Positions 50,707 to 58,869 of a stretch of DNA of 64,000 nucleotides are shown here, one piece after another. Origin of the DNA: JBBDIK01 sp964640385 (GTDB taxonomy: Bacteria; Actinomycetota; UBA4738; JBBDHU01); NCBI GenBank assembly GCA_964640385.1, contig CAZXFL010000002.1:121569-185568 (forward strand), written 5' to 3'. Both the position numbers and the translations under genes were made by a program. The notes under the pieces are model-generated. The model was given only the letters and a program-made list of their open reading frames with translations, did no database searches and was not told the DNA's origin. The stretch's first letter is position 1; each line of letters opens with the position of its first letter.

Positions 50707-52662
50707 TTACTGCAGTTCGCGGGGGAACGTGCGGTCCCACGACCGCGTGAACTTCACACCGTCGTTCTCGCGGACCTCGAGCTCCAGATGCAGGGTGTAG
50801 GTATCGGCGTCGCTGACCATGCTCAGCTTCGAGGCGTTGGTGACCTTCACCTCGGGCCAGGAGATGGTCATGGAGTACGTCGCATCGAGCCGTGACTTCC
50901 CTGGGTCGGAAGTGGAGACACGGAGCGTGCCGTGGCTGTGGTCGACCATCTGCAGCGGGTCGCCCGGCGACGGCTCAACGTAGCCGTAGTCGACCGTGGC
51001 GCGTTGCTCGCGGGCCAAGACGTCGTGTTCGAGCTGCCACACGACCGGGCTCGACGAACCGTGCGAGTCCATCTCGCCGCCCTTCGAGTCATGGTCTCTC
51101 GCGGGATGGAACGCCGGGGGGTCGCCCAGCCGGCCGCCCTCGAGAACCGGCAGCGAGAGGGAGGACTCGTCGCGCTCGATCGTGAGCGTGCCGGGGAGTG
51201 GCGGCGCCCAGCTCGACGGCCAGTCGCACGTAGCGATCGAGAGCCGGATCGTGTGGCCGGGCTCGAAGATCCACGACGTCGCGTCCAACTCGATCGGAAC
51301 CGTGTAGGCCTCGCCGGGCTCCAGGGGTTTCGGGTCCGCATGCGAGTCGCGGTGCGTGAGGTTCAGCAGTCCGCGCGAGATGAGCATCGACGTCCCGTCC
51401 GACGCCACGTCACAGAGCTTGGCGGACAGGTACGTCACCGGAACCGACGAGCGTACCGTCGCCCGCAGCTTCGGATGCCCGAGGATGCCCAACTCCTCCT
51501 CGACCGGCCACTCGTAGGTCAGCGACAGTGCATCGTCGAGGCGCTGGTCCATCGGCGTTCCCCACGGCATCGTCGCCGCGCACCAGATGGACCCGTAGAA
51601 CCCGATATCGCCGCGGATCGGGTACTCGTCCGAGCCTTCGCCGAGAGCAAGTACCCGTTCTGTCGCGCGGATGGGAGGCCAGACGGGCTCGCTCCACCAC
51701 TCGCCCTCGTGTTCCGCGAGATCAGGCTCCGGGGTGGTGGCCCGGCGCATGAAGGCCCGGACCTGGGGCCAGGATGCGGCGGGCGACGTCTCGTCTTCCT
51801 TCAGCCATCGGTCCCACCACGCGATCATCTCCGGCACGTGGTCGATGTGCGGGCCTGGGATCGAGGTGTTCGGGTCCATGTGGCTCCACGGGCCGGCGAG
51901 CACGTGCGACGGGACATCGAGGTTCTCGATCGTGCGGAACGCCATGTTGTGGTAGCCGTCGGCCCAGCCGGCGATCACCATGACGGGGCAGGCGATCGAC
52001 GAGTAGTCGGTCTTGAGCGAGCCCTGGAGCCAGTAATCGGACTCGTTCTGCTCTTCGCGCCACTTGACGACCCACGGCACCATCTCGTCCAGGCGCCGTT
52101 GCCATTCTTCGCGCCAGCCCTCGCCGTAGACGTGGGGAGCGGGCGGCAGAGCGTTCAGCGCCACCATGTAATGGGGGTAGTCGACGAGGTCGATGCCCCG
52201 GTTCACGCCGCCGCCGTAGTGCACGTCGTCGGTGTAGCGCGAGTCGGTCGCGAAGATCGAGATGATCGCCTTCAGTGCCGGCGGCCGGTGCATCGCGACC
52301 TGGAGCGAGTTGAACCCCGAATAGCTTGTGCCGTACATCCCGACGGCGCCGCTGGCCCAGTCCTGCGTCGCGAGCCACTCGATGACCTCGCACAGATCCT
52401 GCTGCTCGCGCGGGAGGTACTCGTCTTCGGCGATGCCCTCGGACGAGCCGGTCCCGCGGACGTCGACGCGGCAGACGCCATAGCCGCCCTCGTCGCGGAG
52501 GCGCCGGTACTCGGCCTCGTAGTAATTGGTGATGTCGTCCTTGCGGTACGGCAGCGCCTCGAGGAGCGCGGGGAACGGGCCGTCTCCGTCGGGGAGGTAC
52601 AGCTTCGCGGAGAGTCGGATGCCGTCGGAGGCGGGGATGAAGACCAACTGTTCAGTAGGCAC
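50707..52662 (-). CDS. CocE/NonD (X-Pro dipeptidyl-peptidase) family hydrolase
   Basis: This 651-residue alpha/beta hydrolase has the CocE order: an N-terminal hydrolase with RVDVRGTGSSEG, the nucleophile in MYGTSYSGFNSL, aspartate in GWADGYHNM and histidine in AGPWSHMDPN. A C-terminal jelly-roll domain follows (VTYLSAKLCDVASDGTSMLISRG...FEPGHTIRLSIATCDWP). The family cleaves acyl-ester or X-Pro bonds; substrate unknown. No signal peptide is seen, so it is cytoplasmic. The GTG at 52662 lies 9 bases after TAGGAT. A TGACC-N3-GGTCA palindrome lies upstream at 52710-52724. Confidence 0.88.
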   Translation of the reverse strand: MPTEQLVFIPASDGIRLSAKLYLPDGDGPFPALLEALPYRKDDITNYYEAEYRRLRDEGGYGVCRVDVRGTGSSEGIAEDEYLPREQQDLCEVIEWLATQDWASGAVGMYGTSYSGFNSLQVAMHRPPALKAIISIFATDSRYTDDVHYGGGVNRGIDLVDYPHYMVALNALPPAPHVYGEGWREEWQRRLDEMVPWVVKWREEQNESDYWLQGSLKTDYSSIACPVMVIAGWADGYHNMAFRTIENLDVPSHVLAGPWSHMDPNTSIPGPHIDHVPEMIAWWDRWLKEDETSPAASWPQVRAFMRRATTPEPDLAEHEGEWWSEPVWPPIRATERVLALGEGSDEYPIRGDIGFYGSIWCAATMPWGTPMDQRLDDALSLTYEWPVEEELGILGHPKLRATVRSSVPVTYLSAKLCDVASDGTSMLISRGLLNLTHRDSHADPKPLEPGEAYTVPIELDATSWIFEPGHTIRLSIATCDWPSSWAPPLPGTLTIERDESSLSLPVLEGGRLGDPPAFHPARDHDSKGGEMDSHGSSSPVVWQLEHDVLAREQRATVDYGYVEPSPGDPLQMVDHSHGTLRVSTSDPGKSRLDATYSMTISWPEVKVTNASKLSMVSDADTYTLHLELEVRENDGVKFTRSWDRTFPRELQ

Positions 52663-52709
52663 GGCGCAGGAATCCTAATCGTCCGAGCGTGGCTGCTGCC
52701 ATCGGCGAA

Positions 52710-52724
52710 CTGACCGATGGTCAG
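52710..52724. promoter_or_regulatory. TGACC-N3-GGTCA palindrome upstream of the CocE-type gene
   Basis: CTGACC, GAT, GGTCAG. A near-identical palindrome with the same GAAC 5' flank occurs at 54143, before the first FAD oxidoreductase gene. Likely operator of one regulator; none is encoded beside it. Confidence 0.45.
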
Positions 52725-52775
52725 GGCGCGGGCGGGGGAGGTCCGATGGACGGGCCTACGGGACGGCGTTCGTGC

Positions 52776-53966
52776 CTAGGAGCGCTTGCGGGGCAGGTCC
52801 AGGAACGGCAGGGGGACCACCTCGGCGTTCACCTTGCCGCGCTGTCCCTCGACCGTCCACTCGATCTGCATGGTGGACCCGATCCGTTCGTGCTCCTTGT
52901 CCACGGTCGCCAGTGCGACCATCTTCTTGGCGGTTGGCGACCACGTCGTGGACGTGGCGTACCCGATCTGGCGGCCGCCCTTGTACAGCGGGATCTGGTC
53001 GCGGACCACCATGGGCGACACCTCGGGCGCAAGTCCGTGATCGGCGAACGCCGACTCGATGCCGAGCCAGTCGATCTGGATGCCGACCAGCCGCCGCGCC
53101 GGTCCACCCGCCGCCTGCTCGGCTTCGAGTGCGGCCTTGCCGACGAAGTCATCCTTGGTGAAGTCGACGAGTGAGCCCAGCCCGATCTCGAACGGGGAGT
53201 ACTCCTGCTCGGCGTTGTGGGCATGGGCGGCGCTGGTGTATTCGACCTCGATCAGGATCAGGCCGGCCTCGACTCGGGAGACGTCCAGCGCGCGGATCCC
53301 GACGGGCCGGATCGCATGGTCGATGCCCTTATCGAAGAGGGCGTCCCACACGGCCAGCGCGCCGTCGACGGGGATCCAGAGCTCGTAGCCGAGGTCGCCG
53401 GTGTAACCGGTTCGGGTGACGTCGAGGTCCACGCCTGCGATCGTGGCGGTCCGCTGCCCGAAGTACTTCACGTCGTTCCAGTCCTGGCCGGTGACGACCT
53501 CAAGCAGGTCGCGGGACTTCGGGCCCTGGAGTGCAAGCGCCCCAACGGTCTCGGAGATGTCCTCGATCGTGAAGTCCAGACCTGCGCTACAGAGTGTGAT
53601 CCAGCGGAAGCACGGGTCGGCGGAGGTGATCCGGAACGTGTTCTCGCCGATGCGGGCGATCGTGCCGTCGTCCATCACCTTGCCGCGCTCGTTGCACCAC
53701 GGGGAGTAGTAGACGCGCCCGACCGCGAGGCGGCTCACGTCACGGGTCAGGACCCGGTTCAGGAGGGCTTCGGCGTCGGGGCCCGAGACGATGTACTTGA
53801 ACAATGGGCTGGCGTCGATCACCCCGACGGCTTCCCGCAGCGCGTTGTACTCGATGTCGTGGAAGTCGGCGTAAACGGCGGCGGAGAAGTAGCCGGCCCA
53901 CTCGCCCCAGGCCATCTTCGAGTTCAGCTCGCTCTCTCGCGGAAAGAACGCGGTTCCGACGCTCAT
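52776..53966 (-). CDS. GcvT-like folate-dependent aminomethyltransferase
   Basis: This 396-residue protein has the T-protein fold: an opening that ends with the GcvT IDASPLFKYIVSGPDA motif, VGALALQGPKSRDLL, then GYTGDLGYELWIP (tetrahydrofolate site), and a C-terminal barrel with GIQIDWLGIESA. GcvT-fold proteins move one-carbon units from glycine, dimethylglycine, sarcosine or DMSP to tetrahydrofolate. No gcvH or gcvP is near, so this is not the standard glycine-cleavage gene. GGAGG lies 6 bases before the ATG at 53966. It is divergent from two FAD oxidoreductases and a glutamate-synthase-like set. Confidence 0.88.
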   Translation of the reverse strand: MSVGTAFFPRESELNSKMAWGEWAGYFSAAVYADFHDIEYNALREAVGVIDASPLFKYIVSGPDAEALLNRVLTRDVSRLAVGRVYYSPWCNERGKVMDDGTIARIGENTFRITSADPCFRWITLCSAGLDFTIEDISETVGALALQGPKSRDLLEVVTGQDWNDVKYFGQRTATIAGVDLDVTRTGYTGDLGYELWIPVDGALAVWDALFDKGIDHAIRPVGIRALDVSRVEAGLILIEVEYTSAAHAHNAEQEYSPFEIGLGSLVDFTKDDFVGKAALEAEQAAGGPARRLVGIQIDWLGIESAFADHGLAPEVSPMVVRDQIPLYKGGRQIGYATSTTWSPTAKKMVALATVDKEHERIGSTMQIEWTVEGQRGKVNAEVVPLPFLDLPRKRS

Positions 53967-54142
53967 CTTCGCCTCCTTCATCCGGTTTCCGGTGGGGTAG
54001 AGTATGCGATATTCGGTGGAAGGGTGCCATTCCCGAAGAAAGCGGAGTTTGACTTTGGGTCAGTAGGGGGATGGTCACGCAGCGCTCGGCCCGTCTACCA
54101 TGGCCGACGTCCCGGACTCGGGTCATGGTGCGATAGCGGAAC

Positions 54143-54155
54143 TGACCGGCGGTCA
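54143..54155. promoter_or_regulatory. TGACC-N3-GGTCA palindrome upstream of FAD oxidoreductase 1
   Basis: TGACC, GGC, GGTCA, preceded by GAAC as at 52710. It lies 28 bases before the GTG at 54183, probably in the leader or over the promoter. Confidence 0.45.
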
Positions 54156-54182
54156 CGGCCAGCGAGCGAAAGGGGAGCCACG

Positions 54183-55805
54183 GTGGCGCAGCGATACGAC
54201 GCGGTGATCATCGGCGGGGGCCACAACGGCCTCATCTCGGCGGCTTATCTGGCCCGGGCCGGACGCAAGGTTCTGGTCCTCGAGAAGCGCCACGTCCTCG
54301 GCGGTGCGGCCGTTACCGAGGAGATCGTTCCCGGCTACCGGTTCAGCGTCTTCTCATACGTGGTCTCGTTGCTTCGGCCCGAGATCATCCGCGACTTGGA
54401 ACTGCCGAAGCACGGCCTTGAGATCCTTCCGCTCGACGGCACGATCACCCCGCTCGAGAACGACTACGTCTGGCGGGTGAACGATCACGGCAAGACGGTG
54501 CGCGAACTGCGCCGGTGGTCGCTGAATGACGCCGAAGCCTATGAGGAGTACGGCCAGCTCATGGCCGAGATGGCCCGGTTCATCAAGCCGATCCTGTCCG
54601 CCGTGCCGATCGACCAGGGCAAGGTCGGCCCGCTCGAGCTCGCGAGCCATTGGAAGGATTTCCTCGCCCTCGGGGGTCTGCTCAAGGACTTCCAGGCCTT
54701 GCCTCGCAAGCTGCAGTCCACGTTCGTGCAGCTGATGACGATGAGCGCGGTCGACTTCCTCGACCAGTGGTTCGAGACCGACCCGCTGAAGGCGACGATG
54801 TCGGCGTCCGGCATCATCGGTACCTTCCAGGGTCCGCGGTCCCCGGGGACCGCCTACGTGCTGCTTCATCACTACATGGGCGAGATCGACGGGGCGTTCC
54901 GCGCGTGGGGCATCCCGAAGGGCGGCACCGGCGGCATCTCGAACGCGATCGGGAGCGCGGCCCGGGCGCTCGGCGTCGAGATCCGCACGGAGGCGCCGGT
55001 CGCGCGCATCGACGTCAAGAGTGGCCGGGCAACCGGCGTGACCCTGGTGTCCGGAGAGGAGATCCAAGCCGATGTCGTGATGTCGAGCGTCGACTCGAAC
55101 CTGACCTACCTGAAGCTCATCGAGTCGGGGAACCTGGACGACTCGTTCATCGACGAGGTCAAGCGCTACAAGTACCGCGGCTCCTCGGGCAAGGTGAATC
55201 TCGCGCTCAACGGACTGCCCGAGCTGGCGTGCAAGCCGGGCCGTGGAGAGTGGCTCCGCGGCGCGATCAGCTTCAGCCCGTCGGTGGACTATATGGAACG
55301 TGCGTACGACGACGCCAAGTACGGCCGCTACAGCCGGAGGCCCTACATCGACACCATCTTCCCGACGATGGTGGACCCGGCGATGGCGCCACCCGGGTGT
55401 CACACGATGAGCTGTTTCGTGCAGTACGCGCCGTACCACCTGGCCGACGGCCAGGAGTGGACCGACGAGAACCGCGAACACTTCGGCGAGAACGTCATCG
55501 ACACGCTGGAGGAGCGGTTCCCGAGCATCCGGTCCAAGATCGTCGGCAAGATGTTCATCACGCCGAAGGACATCGAGGCGACGACCGGCCTGACGGAGGG
55601 CAACATCTTCCAAGGCGAGCTCTCCCTGGAGCAGCTCTTCTTCAACCGGCCGGTCCCCGGATACGCCCGGTACCAGACGCCGATCAAGGATCTGTGGATC
55701 TGCGGGTCCGCGACGCACCCCGGCGGCGGCATCATGGGCGCCAACGGACGACTCGCGGCATTGCAGGTCCTGAAGTCGCAACGTGGCGGGAAGAAGGTGG
55801 CGTAG
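54183..55805 (+). CDS. PYROXD2-like FAD-dependent oxidoreductase 1
   Basis: This 540-residue protein has an N-terminal FAD-binding Rossmann motif IIGGGHNGLISAAYLARAG (residues 8-26) and a C-terminal LWICGSATHPGGGIMGANGRLAA, the phytoene-dehydrogenase / PYROXD2-like signature. Amine or unsaturated-carbon oxidation is the usual activity; the true substrate is unknown. The GTG at 54183 is chosen because GGGGAG lies a few bases upstream and the frame before it has no start with a ribosome site. The stop is immediately followed by the ATG of a paralogue, so the two genes abut. Confidence 0.88.
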   Translation: MAQRYDAVIIGGGHNGLISAAYLARAGRKVLVLEKRHVLGGAAVTEEIVPGYRFSVFSYVVSLLRPEIIRDLELPKHGLEILPLDGTITPLENDYVWRVNDHGKTVRELRRWSLNDAEAYEEYGQLMAEMARFIKPILSAVPIDQGKVGPLELASHWKDFLALGGLLKDFQALPRKLQSTFVQLMTMSAVDFLDQWFETDPLKATMSASGIIGTFQGPRSPGTAYVLLHHYMGEIDGAFRAWGIPKGGTGGISNAIGSAARALGVEIRTEAPVARIDVKSGRATGVTLVSGEEIQADVVMSSVDSNLTYLKLIESGNLDDSFIDEVKRYKYRGSSGKVNLALNGLPELACKPGRGEWLRGAISFSPSVDYMERAYDDAKYGRYSRRPYIDTIFPTMVDPAMAPPGCHTMSCFVQYAPYHLADGQEWTDENREHFGENVIDTLEERFPSIRSKIVGKMFITPKDIEATTGLTEGNIFQGELSLEQLFFNRPVPGYARYQTPIKDLWICGSATHPGGGIMGANGRLAALQVLKSQRGGKKVA

Positions 55806-57383
55806 ATGGCGAGCTACGACGCAGTCATCATCGGCGGCGGCCACAACGGGCTGGTCACGGCGGCCTACCTCGCGAAAGCTGGGCGCAAGGTCCTGGTCCT
55901 CGAGAAGCGCGACGAGACCGGGGGCATCCTCTCGAACGTGCAGCTCGCGAACGGCGTGCAAGCACCCGGCATCGTGCACACCGTCGGGCGGCTCCGCGAC
56001 TCGGTCATCGACGACCTCGGTCTCGCCTCGCACGGTCTGCAGCTGATCCGTCCGAAGGTGCGCGTCTACGCCCCGCAGCCGGACGGCAGTTCGCGTACGT
56101 TCTGGGGCGACGCCGGCAAGACCGCCGAGGAACTGAAGCAGCACTCGCCCGAGGACGCGAAGGCCTACCCCGCCTACGACCAGAAGGTGAAGACCCTGGC
56201 CAGCTTCCTGGCCTACCTGAACGCGACGACGCCGCCCGACATCGACAACAAGAACGCGAAGGACGCGATGCAGCTCCTGAAGGTGGGCAAGGCGTACAAG
56301 GCGCTCGGACCTGACGCAGCCCGGCAGCTCACCCGCGTGATCCCGATGGCCGTGGCCGACTTCGTCAAGGACGAGTTCGAGTCCGAGGCACTCCGGGGCG
56401 CGATGTCGACCCGTGGCGTGCTCTACACGGGGATGGGCGTTTGGTCGGCGGGGACTGCGTTCGTCCTGCTGAACGACTCTGCCGGGAACGACGGCGGAGC
56501 CGCGGGGCAGACCGTGTTCGCCAAGGGCGGTCCGAAGGCCGTGGCCGATGCACTGACGTCCGCAGTCACGGCGTTCGGCGCCGAGATCCGGACCGGCGCC
56601 GAGGTCACGCAGATAACTACGCGGGAGGGGAAGGCGACCGGTGTCGTGCTGGCCTCCGGCGAACAGATCGGCGCGCGCGCGGTCGTCACCGCGGCCAGCC
56701 CGAAGCACACGCTGCTCGACCTGGTCGATCCGATGGTGATCGGCCCGCGCCTGCGCTGGGAGGCCGGCAACATCCGCACGCCGGGCAACACGGCCAAGGT
56801 CAACCTGGCGCTGTCGGGGCTGCCGACGTTCACGGGGAACCCCGACCAGGAACGCCTGTCCGGCCGGATCGTGATCGCTCCCGGTATCGACTACGTCGAG
56901 AAGGCGTTCGACTCGTGGAAGTACGGAGCGATCGCCGAGGAACCGCTGATCGAAGCAACGATCCCGACGTTGACCGATCCCTCACTGGCCCCGGAGGGCA
57001 CGCACGTGATGTCGATGGTGGTTCAGTCGGCGCCGCGGAACCTGAGGGACGGGGATTGGGACGCTGAACGCGACCGCCTGGCCGATGTCGCCGTCAAAAC
57101 CATGGAGCAGTACGCGCCGGGGCTGGGTGACCTGATCACCGCCCGGCAGGTCATGACGCCGGTCGACCTGGAGCGGGACTACTCGCTGCCCGGCGGGCAC
57201 ATCTACCACGCCGAGCACGGACTGGATTCGTTCTTCCTGTGGCGGCCGCTCTTCGGCCACGGCCGGTATCGCTTCGGACTGCCGCGTCTGTACCTGGCAG
57301 GGTCGGGCGCACACCCGGGTGGCGGCATCACCGGCGCCCCCGGCGCGAACGCCGCCCGCGAGATCCTCCGCGACCTGAAATAG
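55806..57383 (+). CDS. PYROXD2-like FAD-dependent oxidoreductase 2
   Basis: This 525-residue paralogue of the preceding gene opens with YDAVIIGGGHNGLVTAAYLAKAG and ends with LYLAGSGAHPGGGITGAPGANAARE. It is less conserved in the middle and has a distinct SATSRG-like helix (ALRGAMSTRGVLY), so the two could form a heterodimer with different sites. Its ATG directly follows the previous stop, a sign of translational coupling. It is followed 100 bases later by the glutamate-synthase-like genes on the same strand. Confidence 0.88.
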   Translation: MASYDAVIIGGGHNGLVTAAYLAKAGRKVLVLEKRDETGGILSNVQLANGVQAPGIVHTVGRLRDSVIDDLGLASHGLQLIRPKVRVYAPQPDGSSRTFWGDAGKTAEELKQHSPEDAKAYPAYDQKVKTLASFLAYLNATTPPDIDNKNAKDAMQLLKVGKAYKALGPDAARQLTRVIPMAVADFVKDEFESEALRGAMSTRGVLYTGMGVWSAGTAFVLLNDSAGNDGGAAGQTVFAKGGPKAVADALTSAVTAFGAEIRTGAEVTQITTREGKATGVVLASGEQIGARAVVTAASPKHTLLDLVDPMVIGPRLRWEAGNIRTPGNTAKVNLALSGLPTFTGNPDQERLSGRIVIAPGIDYVEKAFDSWKYGAIAEEPLIEATIPTLTDPSLAPEGTHVMSMVVQSAPRNLRDGDWDAERDRLADVAVKTMEQYAPGLGDLITARQVMTPVDLERDYSLPGGHIYHAEHGLDSFFLWRPLFGHGRYRFGLPRLYLAGSGAHPGGGITGAPGANAAREILRDLK

Positions 57384-57483
57384 CGGGCACATCCTGACCC
57401 GGCCTTCAGGGCGAGGGCGATGAGCCTCCCTGGGTGAGAATATATGGAGCCTTCCCCGGGCCGGCCCGTTCCGCAGGAGTGCG

Positions 57484-58869
57484 ATGACCGAGAGCAGCTA
57501 CCAGCGATACGAGATCGAGGCCGAGTCGGCGCCCGACATCGTCAAGGTTCCGCCGCGGTTCCGCGTCAAGACGCGCAAGCACAAGCTCATCGCGCTCGCC
57601 CTGAAAGAACTGATCAAGTTCAAGGGCAACGCGAAGGTCGCCATGTCCCGGCCGTGCATGTACGGGGTCTTCGGCAGGGTGGTCGGCGGCCTGGCGCCGA
57701 TCGAGGAGAAGTGCGTCGGGTGCCTGCGGTGCACCGTCGAGTACCCCGACGTCGTGCAGATCTACCGGAACCCCGACCGCGCGCAACTCGGCGACTCCTA
57801 CCTGCGCCCGGAGTTCGTCGACACCATCTTGTACGAGGCCGAGAGCGGGCGGGTGCCGGTGAAGGGCCAGGGGTACCGGGGAGCGTTCGGCGGCGAGGGC
57901 TTCGACGGGATGTGGCTGGACATGTCCGAGATCGTCCGCCCGACCCGCGACGGCATCCACGGCCGCGAGTACATCTCGACTGCCGTCGATATCGGTGAGA
58001 AGCCGATGTTCCTGCGCTTCGACGACGGAGGCGAGGTCGTCGGCGACGTCCCGAAGACGATGAAGCTGCAGGTGCCGTTCTTGTTCGGCGCGCCACCCGT
58101 CGGGCCGGCTCTCGATCGCCTGGCCGACGTACTCGTCGGCGCGGCCGGGGAGGTTCAGACGCTCGCGCTCGTCCCCGTCGAGATCGCCGCTCGCCATCCC
58201 GACTCGCACGCGGTCCCGGTCGCCGCGTTGGAGGAGTGGGATGCGCTGATGGACCTTCCCTGGGCGCCGAAGGCGGTCGAGCTGCGCGGCTGGAGTCCCG
58301 AACGCTTCGCGAAGGCGTCCGAACGGTTCCCGAACAGTCAGATCTGGATCCGCATCCCTGCCGACTACGACGTGGTGCCCATCGCGCAGGAGGGTGCGCG
58401 GGTCATCCACCTCGCGGCCGATCTGCACGGACGCTCCGGCGGCGAGTTCATCCTGGACCTGATCATGCGCGCGCATCGGTCGCTGGTCGATGCGGGCCTG
58501 CGTGAGCAGGTCACCCTGATCGGCAGCGGCGGGATCGTCGCCGCCGAGCACGTTCCCAAGGCGATCGTCGCAGGGCTCGATGCGGTGGTCGTCGGGTCCG
58601 CGACGTGGGTCGCGCTGCACGGCCGATTCGAGGGCGAGGCGCACGATCCGCGGACGGCGCCGGTCACGTTCCCCGCGTTCGACACCGCCTGGGGCGTGCA
58701 GCGCCTGACGAACCTGACGGTTGCCTGGCGCGACCAGCTCCTGGAGGTCATGGGGGCGATGGGGATCCGCGAGGTGCGGCGCCTCCGCGGTGAGATCGGG
58801 CGCTGCATGTTCCAGACGGACCTGGAGGCAGAAGCCTTCGGCGACATCGAAGGCTTCTCGGCGCGATGA
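57484..58869 (+). CDS. Glutamate-synthase-associated ferredoxin/FMN-like protein
   Basis: This 461-residue protein has an N-terminal ferredoxin-like cluster CVGCLRC (C77, C80, C83); the fourth cysteine of the usual pattern is a tyrosine, and C58 may stand in. DGMWLDMSEIVRPTRDGIHGREYISTAVDIG follows, a stretch found in FMN-binding glutamate-synthase-like proteins. The C-terminal half (LIGSGGIVAAEHVPKAIVAGLDAVVVGSATWVALHGRF) looks like part of a glutamate-synthase TIM barrel. It may be the electron-transfer subunit. Its stop overlaps the start of the next gene (ATGA). Confidence 0.8.
   Translation: MTESSYQRYEIEAESAPDIVKVPPRFRVKTRKHKLIALALKELIKFKGNAKVAMSRPCMYGVFGRVVGGLAPIEEKCVGCLRCTVEYPDVVQIYRNPDRAQLGDSYLRPEFVDTILYEAESGRVPVKGQGYRGAFGGEGFDGMWLDMSEIVRPTRDGIHGREYISTAVDIGEKPMFLRFDDGGEVVGDVPKTMKLQVPFLFGAPPVGPALDRLADVLVGAAGEVQTLALVPVEIAARHPDSHAVPVAALEEWDALMDLPWAPKAVELRGWSPERFAKASERFPNSQIWIRIPADYDVVPIAQEGARVIHLAADLHGRSGGEFILDLIMRAHRSLVDAGLREQVTLIGSGGIVAAEHVPKAIVAGLDAVVVGSATWVALHGRFEGEAHDPRTAPVTFPAFDTAWGVQRLTNLTVAWRDQLLEVMGAMGIREVRRLRGEIGRCMFQTDLEAEAFGDIEGFSAR

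Noticed and set aside
53217..54182. N-terminal extension of the first FAD oxidoreductase
   Set aside because: It overlaps the GcvT-like gene on the other strand; the GTG at 54183 has a ribosome site and begins the FAD domain directly.
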